From Flavobacteriales bacterium UBA5422 (lineage in GTDB: Bacteria > Bacteroidota > Bacteroidia > Flavobacteriales_D > Crocinitomicaceae), in contig DHNG01000002.1 of NCBI GenBank assembly GCA_002409405.1, forward strand, positions 1,722 to 12,209: 10,488 bases of DNA, written 5' to 3'. Both the position numbers and the translations under genes were made by a program. Numbering within the stretch: position 1 is the stretch's first letter; each line of letters opens with the position of its first letter. The notes beneath the pieces are model-generated. The model was not told the origin of the DNA. It did not search any database and saw only the letters and a program-made list of their open reading frames with translations. Of this stretch, positions 1 through 6,283 are shown piece after piece.

Positions 1-876
1 ATAAAAGGTTCGATAGCGGGTATGCAACCAGTATCCACTGTGCAAATACCCATAACCACGAGTAGTTGACAGGTAGAATGAATCTTTGCTCAATGCTTCT
101 TCATTGAATTGCCGCAATTGTGCATCCAACTCGTTATCACGTGAGCGATCGCCGGCATATAGTAATCGTTCCCATTCTGTCAGCAATTGCATGCTTCGTT
201 TCAGTTCATCCAATCCATTTTGTAATTCGGCATGAGTTGCAAGCGGGGGAAGATGCTTCTGAAAATACTGTTGCAGCGCATCGTTCAATTGCATTGAATT
301 GTTGTGACACATTTCAAACCAGTATTGGTGGCGCTCCAAGAGTTGTACCCCGCTCAAAAATCGTTCGTCCGAATGGTATAATTTCTCTGAAACGTAGGTG
401 TTCAATTCCGTGTGTGCTGCAAATAAACTATCTGCCGAATGCATGTATTCAGACAAAACAGGAGTGACTTCTGCCGAAATCCGGTGATCCGACAGCAGTT
501 TTTGCACCACTTCCTTTGACCGTAGCCATGGAATGTAATCTGTTTGATAAGAAGGAACATGTCCCTGTTCGTTCGGAGTAATTTCAGGAAAATGAAAGGC
601 CTCTTCAATCCCGGAATAATAGCTCCAGCCTCTTTGTTGTGTCTTGCTGCAATAAAAATAACTTTCCTTGATCCCCTCTTTGCTTTGATACAATGCTTTC
701 TGCAATTGAACGGCATCAAAATACCATTGTTGATTACACATACTGAACGCATTCATCATCTCAACAAGCTGGTTGAGATCACGCACTTGCTGATTGCGGT
801 CTTGCGCGAAAAGCTGTCTGTTGAACAGACTAACTCCGATTAGTAGCATAAACAGGATGCGTTGTTGTGCCTTCAT
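1..876 (-). CDS. Secreted protein of unknown function, C-terminus cut off by the window edge
   Basis: An uninterrupted reading frame runs from an ATG at 874-876 to the left edge without a stop, giving 292 codons; the C-terminus lies outside the window. Residues 1-25 form a signal peptide: basic MKAQQR, a hydrophobic stretch (ILFMLLIGVSLF), then LFAQ as a likely cleavage site. The product is therefore expected in the periplasm or at the outer membrane. The mature part is mostly helical in character and rich in Q, E, L and aromatic residues (for example GWSYYSG near residue 84 and GYGYLHSGYWLHTRYR at the end). It has two cysteines outside the signal region (residues 47 and 75) and one near 190. 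I see no lipobox and recognise no family. It may be the N-terminal part of a larger outer-membrane or OmpA-like protein, but nothing seen here proves that. Several shorter frames overlapping it on both strands are shadows. Confidence 0.8.
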   Translation of the reverse strand, partial: MKAQQRILFMLLIGVSLFNRQLFAQDRNQQVRDLNQLVEMMNAFSMCNQQWYFDAVQLQKALYQSKEGIKESYFYCSKTQQRGWSYYSGIEEAFHFPEITPNEQGHVPSYQTDYIPWLRSKEVVQKLLSDHRISAEVTPVLSEYMHSADSLFAAHTELNTYVSEKLYHSDERFLSGVQLLERHQYWFEMCHNNSMQLNDALQQYFQKHLPPLATHAELQNGLDELKRSMQLLTEWERLLYAGDRSRDNELDAQLRQFNEEALSKDSFYLSTTRGYGYLHSGYWLHTRYRTFY

Positions 877-905
877 GGAAGAATAACTGGAAGTTGTAAT
901 TTCCG

Positions 906-935
906 TAAAAATACAAACTTTGGTCAAACAGCAAA
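906..935 (-). promoter_or_regulatory. Possible promoter for the secreted protein at the left edge
   Basis: Reading the minus strand, TTTG (935-932) is followed after 18 bases by TATTTTTA (913-906), which matches the Bacteroidota -7 consensus TAnnTTTG except for the last base. It lies 29 bases upstream of the ATG at 876. The region is A/T-rich, so a chance match is possible. Confidence 0.25.
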
Positions 936-1008
936 CCATCCAACTGATCGGGAAGGATCCTCTTTTCTCAATCTAACCAATTTTATATCTCAACCAACAA
1001 GCCTGTAA

Positions 1009-1024
1009 ATCCGTGCATCCGTGG
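1009..1024. repeat. Tandem ATCCGTG motif in the intergenic region
   Basis: In the 205-base gap between the two minus-strand genes (877-1081), ATCCGTG occurs at 1009-1015 and again at 1017-1023, followed by GCAAAAAATT. Similar short 'atc(c/t)gtggcaaaaa' strings occur in intergenic DNA of some Bacteroidota genomes; that comparison is from memory. The rest of the gap holds only the upstream region of the left-edge gene. I see no convincing terminator or RNA gene in it. Confidence 0.25.
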
Positions 1025-1081
1025 CAAAAAATTATTACTTCATTTATCGGCAACTTTCCTCACTATCTGTATGCAACAGAA

Positions 1082-1480
1082 TTATTCGTTAAACCAGGTG
1101 TTTTTTATGGTATGGCGCACCAGGTAATATGCTTCTTCGTACCAATAAAAAAATGCCACGCAATTGTTCACACCGTCAATGATCATTTCGTATTCGTTTC
1201 CTGCATCGCTGGTAACCGTCATCGTATATTTTAGTTCCTCTTCGTTGTAGTCCCACTTTGTGATGTAGTAATCAGATGAAATGGTGGCTGTCGTATGGCG
1301 GAAGGTTGTCAATTCTTTGTTAAATACAAACAAGGTTCCTCCTTCGTCTGTTGAGTACACATTCCACTTCTCTCCTTCATTCTGCCAGACAGCATTTTGC
1401 CGGAAATTTGTCGAAATGTTGAGCTGGGCAGTTACACCATTCACCAGCAGGATCAAAAAAATAAACAAGATTGTTTTCAT
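1082..1480 (-). CDS. Small secreted protein of unknown function
   Basis: The protein has 132 residues, starting at the ATG at 1478-1480. The frame is open further upstream to an ATG at 1549, but the chosen start places a textbook signal peptide at the N-terminus: MKTIL, a hydrophobic run, then GVTAQ with cleavage around residue 19. The mature protein is about 113 residues, acidic and rich in Thr, Tyr, Trp and Asn. It shows alternating polar and hydrophobic stretches suggesting a small beta-sandwich or lipocalin-like barrel (for example KWNVYSTDEGGTLFVF and YYITKWDYNEEELKYTMTVT). It has a single cysteine (NNCVAFFYWYEE) and an aromatic-rich C-terminal region. I do not recognise a family. It is transcribed divergently from the Crp-like regulator at 1603, so that regulator could control it. 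Confidence 0.7.
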   Translation of the reverse strand: MKTILFIFLILLVNGVTAQLNISTNFRQNAVWQNEGEKWNVYSTDEGGTLFVFNKELTTFRHTTATISSDYYITKWDYNEEELKYTMTVTSDAGNEYEMIIDGVNNCVAFFYWYEEAYYLVRHTIKNTWFNE

Positions 1481-1559
1481 GGCTTCAATTTTCAGCAAAT
1501 CTCGCATATAAAAGCAAATTGTGAAATACGACAGATGTAGTATTTTCACTTTTCATTCA

Positions 1560-1587
1560 CTAAATTATTTTATACTTTAGTCCTCAA
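1560..1587 (-). promoter_or_regulatory. Possible divergent promoter and inverted repeat between the small secreted gene and the regulator
   Basis: On the minus strand TTG (1587-1585) is followed after 17 bases by TAATTTAG (1567-1560), one base off the TAnnTTTG consensus. On the plus strand TACTTTAG (1573-1580), also one base off, lies 22 bases before the regulator ATG at 1603. The two candidates overlap. CTAAA (1560-1564) and TTTAG (1576-1580) form an inverted repeat with an 11-base spacer, a possible regulator site. All of these are weak matches in A/T-rich DNA. Confidence 0.25.
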
Positions 1588-1602
1588 TTCAATCGCTGGA
1601 CA

Positions 1603-2184
1603 ATGACTAAAGAGTTGCTATACCACATCTATTCTCATCCGTTAATCGGGGAAACAGAGCTTGAGAAGATCATTCAGGCTCATCAGAGCATTTCGTTCAA
1701 AAAAGGAACATTCATTCTGAAAGAAGGAGAAATTTCTGACGGTTACCTCATCATGGAGAACGGGTTGATGCGCTCATTTGCTCACAATTACAATGGCAAT
1801 GATATTACAACTGATTTCTTTTCCAACCAGGAAATTGTAATTGAGGTACTCTCATTGTTTCAACGGATGCCCGCAGGTGAAAATATACAAGCCCTAACCG
1901 ATTGTGAATGCTGGGAAATCAAATTTGATGCCTTCCAGGAATTGTTTCATTCCATCCCGGGATTTACAGAATGGGGACGTTTGTGGATGACCAATCGGTT
2001 GTTTCATTTCAAGCAACGTTCCGTAGAAATGGTTACAATTTCCGCTAAAGACCGGTACCTGCAACTGATTAAGGAAAAACCACAAATTGTTTTACAATCA
2101 CCGTTGAAATACATTGCAAGCTATCTGGGGATTACGGATACTTCTTTCAGCAGAATCCGGAAAGAAGTTTCTCAGGAAAATTAA
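1603..2184 (+). CDS. Crp/Fnr-family transcriptional regulator
   Basis: A 193-residue cytoplasmic DNA-binding regulator. Residues about 15-125 are a cyclic-nucleotide-binding-like jelly roll, with the typical FKKGTFILKEGEISDGYLI segment followed by a glycine turn (MENGLMRSF). A long dimerisation helix region follows (about 125-155, RLWMTNRLFHFKQRSVEM). The C-terminal helix-turn-helix (about 160-190) carries PLKYIASYLGITDTSFSRIR. Length and layout match the many Crp-like regulators of Bacteroidota. The phosphate-binding signature of true cAMP receptors (FGE-L plus RxA) is not present where expected; the segment reads FFSNQEIVIEVLSLFQR. It therefore probably senses something else or is ligand-independent. 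It starts 78 bases before a run of co-directional small genes that it may regulate, but the gene after it has its own promoter-like box. Function as a DNA-binding regulator is confident; ligand and targets are unknown. Confidence 0.9.
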   Translation: MTKELLYHIYSHPLIGETELEKIIQAHQSISFKKGTFILKEGEISDGYLIMENGLMRSFAHNYNGNDITTDFFSNQEIVIEVLSLFQRMPAGENIQALTDCECWEIKFDAFQELFHSIPGFTEWGRLWMTNRLFHFKQRSVEMVTISAKDRYLQLIKEKPQIVLQSPLKYIASYLGITDTSFSRIRKEVSQEN

Positions 2185-2204
2185 AATTCTTGCCATAAGA
2201 CAAG

Positions 2205-2233
2205 TTCAACTGACCATTTATCATTTACATTTG
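2205..2233 (+). promoter_or_regulatory. Probable promoter of the small-gene cluster (first unit)
   Basis: TACATTTG at 2226-2233 is an exact match to the Bacteroidota -7 box TAnnTTTG. The -33 position holds only a weak TTC (2205-2207) 18 bases upstream. A start site near 2240 would give a leader of about 23 bases, A-rich just before the ATG at 2263. It would separate the cluster from the regulator gene, although read-through across this 78-base gap is possible. Confidence 0.5.
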
Positions 2234-2262
2234 TTTTTACGTTTAACTTTAAAAATAAATCC

Positions 2263-2664
2263 ATGAATAACAATGTAATATGCTGGTTTGAGATCTATGT
2301 AAAAGAGATCAATCGTGCTAAAAAATTCTACAGCGACGTTTTGGGGAAGACATTTAGTGACATGGAGGCTCCGGGAGATGCTCCACAAGAAATGAAAATG
2401 GCATTTTTCAATACTGCCGATCCAACCGATCAGGACAGTGTGTGTGGCGCGTTGGTTGAAATGCCCGGAACAAAAGAAGGAGACGGCGCATGTGTCAATA
2501 CCATTGTTTATTTTCCATGTCAGGATTGCAGCGTAGAAGAAAGTAGAGTTGAGAAAGCAGGCGGACAGGTCGTTAGCCCGAAAATGTCACTCGGAGAACA
2601 CGGTTTCTGCAGTATCTGTATTGATACGGAAGGAAATTCATTCGGACTGTATTCGATGCAATGA
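2263..2664 (+). CDS. VOC-family (glyoxalase/bleomycin-resistance-like) protein
   Basis: 133 residues, a complete two-module vicinal-oxygen-chelate fold. The first beta-alpha unit reads VICWFEIYVKEINRAKKFYS (residues 5-24), the common 'WFEI.V.D..RA..FY' form of this family. The second module ends HGFCSICIDTEGNSFGLYS (about 113-131), with the conserved D-x-E-G-N-xx-G turn. Possible metal ligands are E10, H113 and E123, but the canonical N-terminal histidine is not present, so metal use cannot be asserted. Members include glyoxalases, dioxygenases and drug-binding resistance proteins; nothing here fixes the substrate. It is first in the run of small genes. Its stop codon overlaps an in-frame ATG (ATGA, 2661-2664) of the next frame, though the next gene probably starts later. 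Confidence 0.88.
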   Translation: MNNNVICWFEIYVKEINRAKKFYSDVLGKTFSDMEAPGDAPQEMKMAFFNTADPTDQDSVCGALVEMPGTKEGDGACVNTIVYFPCQDCSVEESRVEKAGGQVVSPKMSLGEHGFCSICIDTEGNSFGLYSMQ

Positions 2665-2702
2665 TTAAAAAAAAACAGATAAATAACTTAACAATAAAAC
2701 AG

Positions 2703-3122
2703 ATGCAATTAAATCCTTATTTGAATTTTGACGGAAATGCCGAGGAAGCATTCCGATTCTACCAAACCGTATTTGGCGGAGAAGTATTCGTACAGAAAAT
2801 GAGTCAGGCTCCGGGAGCAGAAAACTTACCGGAAAATGAAAAAAACAGAGCAATGCACGTTGCTATTACACTTAGTAACGGACAACACCTGATGGCCTCT
2901 GACTGTTTGCCAAGCGCGGGACACATACTGCATGTCGGGAACAACAATTACATCTCCATTACACCGGATAGTCGTGAGGAAGCAGATCGCATCTTCAACG
3001 GATTATCTGCCGGTGGAAAAATAGAAATGCCGATGGCGGATATGTTCTGGGGCGATTACTTCGGGTCATTTACCGATAAATATGGTGTGTGTTGGATGGT
3101 CAACTATACCAACCCGAAATAA
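2703..3122 (+). CDS. PhnB-like VOC-family protein
   Basis: 139 residues from the ATG at 2703. The reading frame also has an ATG at 2661 that overlaps the previous stop, but the family normally begins at MQLNPYLNFDGNAEEAFRFY, and the extra 14 residues (MIKKKQINN...) look like untranslated A-rich leader. The protein has the hallmarks of the PhnB / 3-demethylubiquinone-9-methyltransferase-like branch of the VOC fold: the N-terminal NPYLNFDGNAEEAFRFYQTVFGGE, a central AMHVAITLSNGQHLMASD strand pair (about 55-72) and a C-terminal WGDYFGSFTDKYGVCWMVN (about 117-135). Despite the family name, most members are not known methyltransferases and their ligands are unknown. It is paired with the VOC gene upstream, but the two belong to different subfamilies, so this is not a simple recent duplication. 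Confidence 0.88.
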   Translation: MQLNPYLNFDGNAEEAFRFYQTVFGGEVFVQKMSQAPGAENLPENEKNRAMHVAITLSNGQHLMASDCLPSAGHILHVGNNNYISITPDSREEADRIFNGLSAGGKIEMPMADMFWGDYFGSFTDKYGVCWMVNYTNPK

Positions 3123-3126
3123 ACCG

Positions 3127-3570
3127 ATGGAACAATTGATCGCACAAGCAAAAATACAGGTTCAGAAACCCATCAGCGAGGTCTTTGAAAACATTGTCAA
3201 TCCCGATAAAATGACACAGTATTTCATTGGGAGCAGCACAGGACGTATGGAAGAAAAAGCGGAATTGGTATGGGTATTCCCGGAGTTTGATGAACATTGT
3301 CCCCTTACTGTCACAACAATTATTCCGCACCAACTGATTGAATTCAAATGGGATCCGGAAACAATTGTGCGGATTATTCTGACCGAACAAGCAGACAAGA
3401 GCACCGTTATCAAGGTGATGGAAGATGGGAAATCAAATTCGGAAGACGGATTGAAATGGTTTGGGGGAAATACGGAAGGTTGGGCCAATTTCCTTGCTTG
3501 CCTGAAAGCATTTTCGGAGTACGGAATCAACCTGCGTAAAGGTGCGTTTGATTTTATGAAAGTTGTTTAA
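3127..3570 (+). CDS. SRPBCC-family (AHSA1-like) protein
   Basis: 147 residues starting at the ATG at 3127, four bases after the previous stop. The frame extends upstream to 3082, but that extension lies wholly inside the preceding gene. The sequence has the START/Bet v1-like layout of the AHSA1 group: a first strand with IQVQKPISEVFENIVNPDKM (about 10-29), a central beta sheet (TVTTIIPHQLIEFKWDPETI, about 61-80) and a long C-terminal helix (TEGWANFLACLKAFSEYG, about 116-133). The SRPBCC fold is a deep hydrophobic pocket for lipids, polyketides or other small ligands; in Hsp90 co-chaperone Aha1 it binds protein. The ligand here is unknown. It is cytoplasmic, with no signal peptide, and tightly coupled to the next gene (one base between stop and start). 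Confidence 0.88.
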   Translation: MEQLIAQAKIQVQKPISEVFENIVNPDKMTQYFIGSSTGRMEEKAELVWVFPEFDEHCPLTVTTIIPHQLIEFKWDPETIVRIILTEQADKSTVIKVMEDGKSNSEDGLKWFGGNTEGWANFLACLKAFSEYGINLRKGAFDFMKVV

Positions 3571-3571
3571 T

Positions 3572-4435
3572 ATGAAACAAATTTTCTTCATTTTAGCCAT
3601 TGCTGCTGCAAACTACGGTTTTTCACAGCTGTCATTCCCCTCCTTTCTCAAAGGAACCTGGAAAATGGAAGGTCTTAATGTGTATGAACGTTGGGATCAA
3701 CTCAATGACAACACACTGAAAGGATTCTCCTATAAACTGTCCGATCAGGGAATGAAAATCAATGAGTACCTTGAAATAACCGGTAACAAAGGAAAAATCC
3801 AGTATACCGCCAGTGTGATCGGACAAAACAATGGTGCAGGCATTCCGTTTCAACTGGTACAAGCAGACAGTCTTTTTGTCTTTCAAAATATGAAGCATGA
3901 TTTTCCGAACAGAATTGTTTATCAGCGTATTTCAGAGAATGTGCTGAACGTAACTGTTTCCGGAAAAGACGGGAAAGCATTCAGTTATGAGTTGCACAAA
4001 CAGAAAACTGAAGAACAGGCATCGAATGGAACATCCAATCCGCTGTATGATGCTGAACTGGCAGAAAAGTTAGGCGCAGACGAGTATGGAATGAAAAGTT
4101 ATATTTTCGTCATTCTGAAAACAGGAGCAAATCCGACGGTGCAGGAAAAATCGGAAATCAATGAATTGTTCAGAGGGCATCTTGACAACATTACCCATCT
4201 GGTAAATGAAAAAAAGATGGTTATTGCAGGTCCGATGGGTAAGAACGATAAAAATTACAGGGGAATTTTTATTCTCTCCAATGTAAAAGATCTGGAAGAA
4301 GCCCGGGAGATACTCAAGACAGATCCTGCTGTAAAAGCGGGTATACTCGATGTGGAGCTCTACGATTGGTACGGATCTGCTGCATTGCCGGAATACCTCC
4401 CCTATTCGGACAAAGTCTGGAAATCAAAACCCTGA
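3572..4435 (+). CDS. Secreted DUF6265-YCII fusion protein
   Basis: 287 residues from the ATG at 3572, one base after the upstream stop. An in-frame ATG at 3563 is less likely because the signal peptide begins at MKQIFFILAIAAANYGFSQ (1-19, cleavage after about S18/Q19). Residues about 24-143 match DUF6265 in pattern: FLKGTWKMEG, an ERWD segment, then NMKHDFPNRIVYQR (about 106-119), which contains the characteristic HDFP-R-I core. After a linker (about 145-172), residues 176-275 form a YCII/DGPF-like domain: SYIFVILKTG, RGHLDNITHL with H203, IAGPM (218-222), GIFILSNVKDLEEAREIL and DPAVKAGILDVELYDW. YciI proteins are small cytoplasmic ferredoxin-like domains, some with dehydrochlorinase-type activity, so finding one on an exported protein is odd. 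Function is unknown; the domain assignment is from pattern recognition. Confidence 0.85.
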   Translation: MKQIFFILAIAAANYGFSQLSFPSFLKGTWKMEGLNVYERWDQLNDNTLKGFSYKLSDQGMKINEYLEITGNKGKIQYTASVIGQNNGAGIPFQLVQADSLFVFQNMKHDFPNRIVYQRISENVLNVTVSGKDGKAFSYELHKQKTEEQASNGTSNPLYDAELAEKLGADEYGMKSYIFVILKTGANPTVQEKSEINELFRGHLDNITHLVNEKKMVIAGPMGKNDKNYRGIFILSNVKDLEEAREILKTDPAVKAGILDVELYDWYGSAALPEYLPYSDKVWKSKP

Positions 4436-4459
4436 TGATCATTTAATCCGTTTAAAGGT

Positions 4460-4825
4460 ATGAACAGCAGCATGAAAAAATACAGCACCGTTGACGAGTA
4501 CATCGCAAAGGAATCTCAGGATCGACGGGAGTTACTGGAGGTCGTTCGTACAGCAATCCGTGAAACAGCACCCGAAGCACAAGAGTACATTTCGTATGGA
4601 ATGCCGGCTTACAAACTCAATAAAAAACCGCTGGTGTATTTTGCGGTATTCAACCATCACATTGGCTTTTATGCCACTCCTACGGGTCATTCAGCATTTG
4701 CAAAAGAACTTTCGCGTTACAAGCAGGGAAAAGGATCTGTTCAATTCCCGATTGATCAACCGTTACCTGTTGACCTGATCAAAAGAATTGTTGCATTCAG
4801 AGTACAGGAAAATCAAACCAATTAA
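4460..4825 (+). CDS. DUF1801 (YdhG/frataxin-like) protein
   Basis: 121 residues, a complete single DUF1801 domain of the YdhG type. Recognisable blocks are KYSTVDEYIAKESQDRRELL at the N-terminus, the signature EYISYGMPAYKLNKKPLVYF (about 42-61), NHHIGFYATPTGHSAF and a C-terminal RYKQGKGSVQFPIDQPLP followed by a helix. The fold resembles frataxin; Bacillus YdhG/Fra has been linked to iron delivery, so 'iron chaperone' is the usual label, but the function in Bacteroidota is unproven. A second in-frame ATG at 4472 (MKKYS) is an equally possible start; AAAGG at about 4454-4458 lies close to the first ATG. The gene follows the DUF6265-YCII gene by 24 bases and precedes another DUF1801-type gene by four. 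Confidence 0.87.
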   Translation: MNSSMKKYSTVDEYIAKESQDRRELLEVVRTAIRETAPEAQEYISYGMPAYKLNKKPLVYFAVFNHHIGFYATPTGHSAFAKELSRYKQGKGSVQFPIDQPLPVDLIKRIVAFRVQENQTN

Positions 4826-4829
4826 TGTT

Positions 4830-5231
4830 ATGAATACAGACATTCAAACCTATCACGATCAGCAAACTCCGGAAGACAAAGCCATTTGCGAGTTATTGTA
4901 CCGGGAAATTTGTCAACACCTGCCTGCTGCCGAACACAAAGTCTGGCATGCACACCCTGTTTGGTTCCTGGACGGAAATCCGATTGTGGGTTACAGCAAA
5001 CAAAAGGCCGGAATGCGTCTCATGTTTTGGAGCGGTGCGGACTTTGAAGAAGAGCAATTGGCGGTCAGAGGTCAAAAGTTTAAAGACGCATCTATTTTCT
5101 ACCGTTCCGATTCCGAAGTAAACCCAGATGATTTACAGCGTTGGTTAGAAAAATCACAGCACATCCAATGGGATTATAAAAATTTGGTGAAACGAAAAGG
5201 TGTATTAATCCGTATTGAACAACAAGTATGA
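4830..5231 (+). CDS. DUF1801-like protein
   Basis: 133 residues from the ATG at 4830. The frame also opens at 4788, inside the previous gene, which is unlikely to be used. The N-terminal helices (TPEDKAICELLYREICQHLP) are followed by KVWHAHPVWFLDGNPIVGYS (about 46-65), a variant of the DUF1801 'YG.P.Y..' strand, and then RLMFWSGADFEE. It lacks the KGKG-type block of the neighbouring DUF1801 protein, so it belongs to a different branch. It is rich in Trp and His in the predicted binding face (W47, H48, H50, W53). The stop overlaps the start of the next gene by four bases (ATGA at 5228-5231), indicating translational coupling with the DUF1697 gene. No substrate can be assigned. Confidence 0.82.
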   Translation: MNTDIQTYHDQQTPEDKAICELLYREICQHLPAAEHKVWHAHPVWFLDGNPIVGYSKQKAGMRLMFWSGADFEEEQLAVRGQKFKDASIFYRSDSEVNPDDLQRWLEKSQHIQWDYKNLVKRKGVLIRIEQQV

Positions 5232-5761
5232 AAACAACACGATTGATCGCTTTACTGCGTGGTATTAATGTAGGAGGACATCACAAAGTTCCGATGGCAG
5301 AATTGTCAAAAGCGATGGAACAACTTGGTTGCTCAGGAATCAGCACTCTGCTGAACACAGGAAATGTCCTTTTTAATGCACCGGGAGAAACGCTGTCTGA
5401 AACTGCAATAGAAACACATCTGCAGAATGTATTCGGGTTTCCCATTCCGGTTATTTTGAGAACGTTTGACGAACTCTCAGAACTAGTACAAACAGATCCG
5501 TTCAAAGATGTTACGGTAACAAAAGATACACGATTGTACGTCACATTTTTGAAAAATAAACCAACAACAGCGCTTCAACTTCCTTATTTTTCAGCCGATC
5601 GTTCATTCCAGATTATCTCTGTCAGCAGTATAGTTGTTCTCAGTATCCTGGATCTTTCCATCGGAAAAACCGTAAAAGGGATGGACGACCTGGAAAAACT
5701 ATTTGGAAAAGAAGTGACAACACGCAATTGGAATACAGTTGTTAAACTGACTAATAAATAA
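5228..5761 (+). CDS. DUF1697-family protein
   Basis: 177 residues, the usual full length of the DUF1697 family. The N-terminus has the family signature LIALLRGINVGGHHKVPMAE (residues 6-25), then LKAMEQLG-type helix, STLLNTGNVLFNA (about 39-51), and the C-terminus ends with TTRNWNTVVKL (about 164-174), another hallmark. No signal peptide or membrane segment is present, so it is cytoplasmic. The family has a ferredoxin-like fold and no established biochemical role. In many genomes it sits among VOC, DUF1801 and SRPBCC genes, as here. Its start codon overlaps the preceding stop by four bases, and the next gene follows after five. Confidence 0.92.
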   Translation: MKTTRLIALLRGINVGGHHKVPMAELSKAMEQLGCSGISTLLNTGNVLFNAPGETLSETAIETHLQNVFGFPIPVILRTFDELSELVQTDPFKDVTVTKDTRLYVTFLKNKPTTALQLPYFSADRSFQIISVSSIVVLSILDLSIGKTVKGMDDLEKLFGKEVTTRNWNTVVKLTNK

Positions 5762-5766
5762 GCGCT

Positions 5767-6168
5767 ATGAATACGCCATTTAAACCTTCCGGTTATACTT
5801 CTGTTTCGCCCTACTTTGTTGTGGAAGATGCACCACGATTCATCGAACTGATGAAACAGATTTTTGATGCCCGTGAATTGAGAACATACCATCGTCCTTC
5901 CGGAAAAATCATGCATGCCGAAATTCAAATCGATGATTCAGTAATTATGCTGGCTGATGCAACGGAAGATTATCCTGCGGAAACAAGTATCATGCATGTA
6001 TACGTGCCGGATACGGATGTTACATTTCAAAGAGCAATTGCAGCAGGATGCGAAGCAATTGACTTCCCGAAATCACAGGAAGGAGATCCGGACAGACGCG
6101 GAACATTTAAAGATTTTGCAGGAAACCTCTGGTCTGTCGGAACACAAATGAGTGACAGCGAATTGTAA
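5767..6168 (+). CDS. VOC-family protein (PhnB/glyoxalase-like)
   Basis: 133 residues. The N-terminus GYTSVSPYFVVEDAPRFIEL (about 9-28) is the typical first beta-alpha unit of the PhnB-like VOC branch. SGKIMHAEIQIDDSVIMLAD (about 45-64) is the conserved H-x-E strand with H50 and E52, and the end reads DRRGTFKDFAGNLWSVGTQ (about 110-128), matching the family's 'R.G...D..GN.W..' turn. A metal site could involve H50 and nearby acidic residues, but this cannot be confirmed. The substrate is unknown. This is the third VOC gene of the cluster and the last gene of the first transcription unit; the only sizeable gap within the run follows it. Confidence 0.88.
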   Translation: MNTPFKPSGYTSVSPYFVVEDAPRFIELMKQIFDARELRTYHRPSGKIMHAEIQIDDSVIMLADATEDYPAETSIMHVYVPDTDVTFQRAIAAGCEAIDFPKSQEGDPDRRGTFKDFAGNLWSVGTQMSDSEL

Positions 6169-6187
6169 ATCAACAAAATAATAATTA

Positions 6188-6221
6188 TTCGTACTGTTTT
6201 TATTCGGTTTCCCTATCTTTG
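6188..6221 (+). promoter_or_regulatory. Probable promoter of the second unit of the cluster
   Basis: TATCTTTG at 6214-6221 is an exact match to the Bacteroidota -7 consensus TAnnTTTG. A weak -33 element (TTCG, 6188-6191) lies 22 bases upstream. The predicted start near 6227 leaves a leader of about 57 bases before the ATG at 6284. It sits in the 115-base gap (6169-6283), the only real break in the run of small genes. Confidence 0.5.
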
Positions 6222-6229
6222 GGTATACC
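6222..6229. promoter_or_regulatory. Perfect 8-base palindrome at the predicted transcription start
   Basis: GGTATACC is a perfect palindrome directly after the TATCTTTG box, covering the predicted start site. Such a place would suit an operator for a dimeric repressor, but one 8-base palindrome can occur by chance and no second copy was noticed near the other promoters. Confidence 0.2.
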
Positions 6230-6283
6230 GGACAGAAATAACACCAGGAAGAAGAACGAAATAACAACTAAAATCGATAGCTT

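Noticed and set aside
402..752. Open frames on both strands (402-752 minus, 120-467 and 544-843 plus) in the first 900 bases.
   Set aside because: They overlap the continuous 292-codon signal-peptide frame on the minus strand, which explains the region better.
2183..2207. Possible terminator hairpin after the regulator gene (CTTG...CAAG).
   Set aside because: The stem is only four to five pairs and no T tract follows.
2661..2702. Start at 2661 for the PhnB-like gene, giving an ATGA overlap with the previous stop.
   Set aside because: The added 14 residues are A-rich and have no counterpart in the family, which begins at MQLNPYLNF; the ATG at 2703 fits better. Use of the earlier start cannot be excluded.
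2263..3122. The two VOC genes as a GloA-type methylglyoxal detoxification pair.
   Set aside because: Neither carries the glyoxalase I metal-ligand pattern I would expect, and no glyoxalase II or related gene is nearby.
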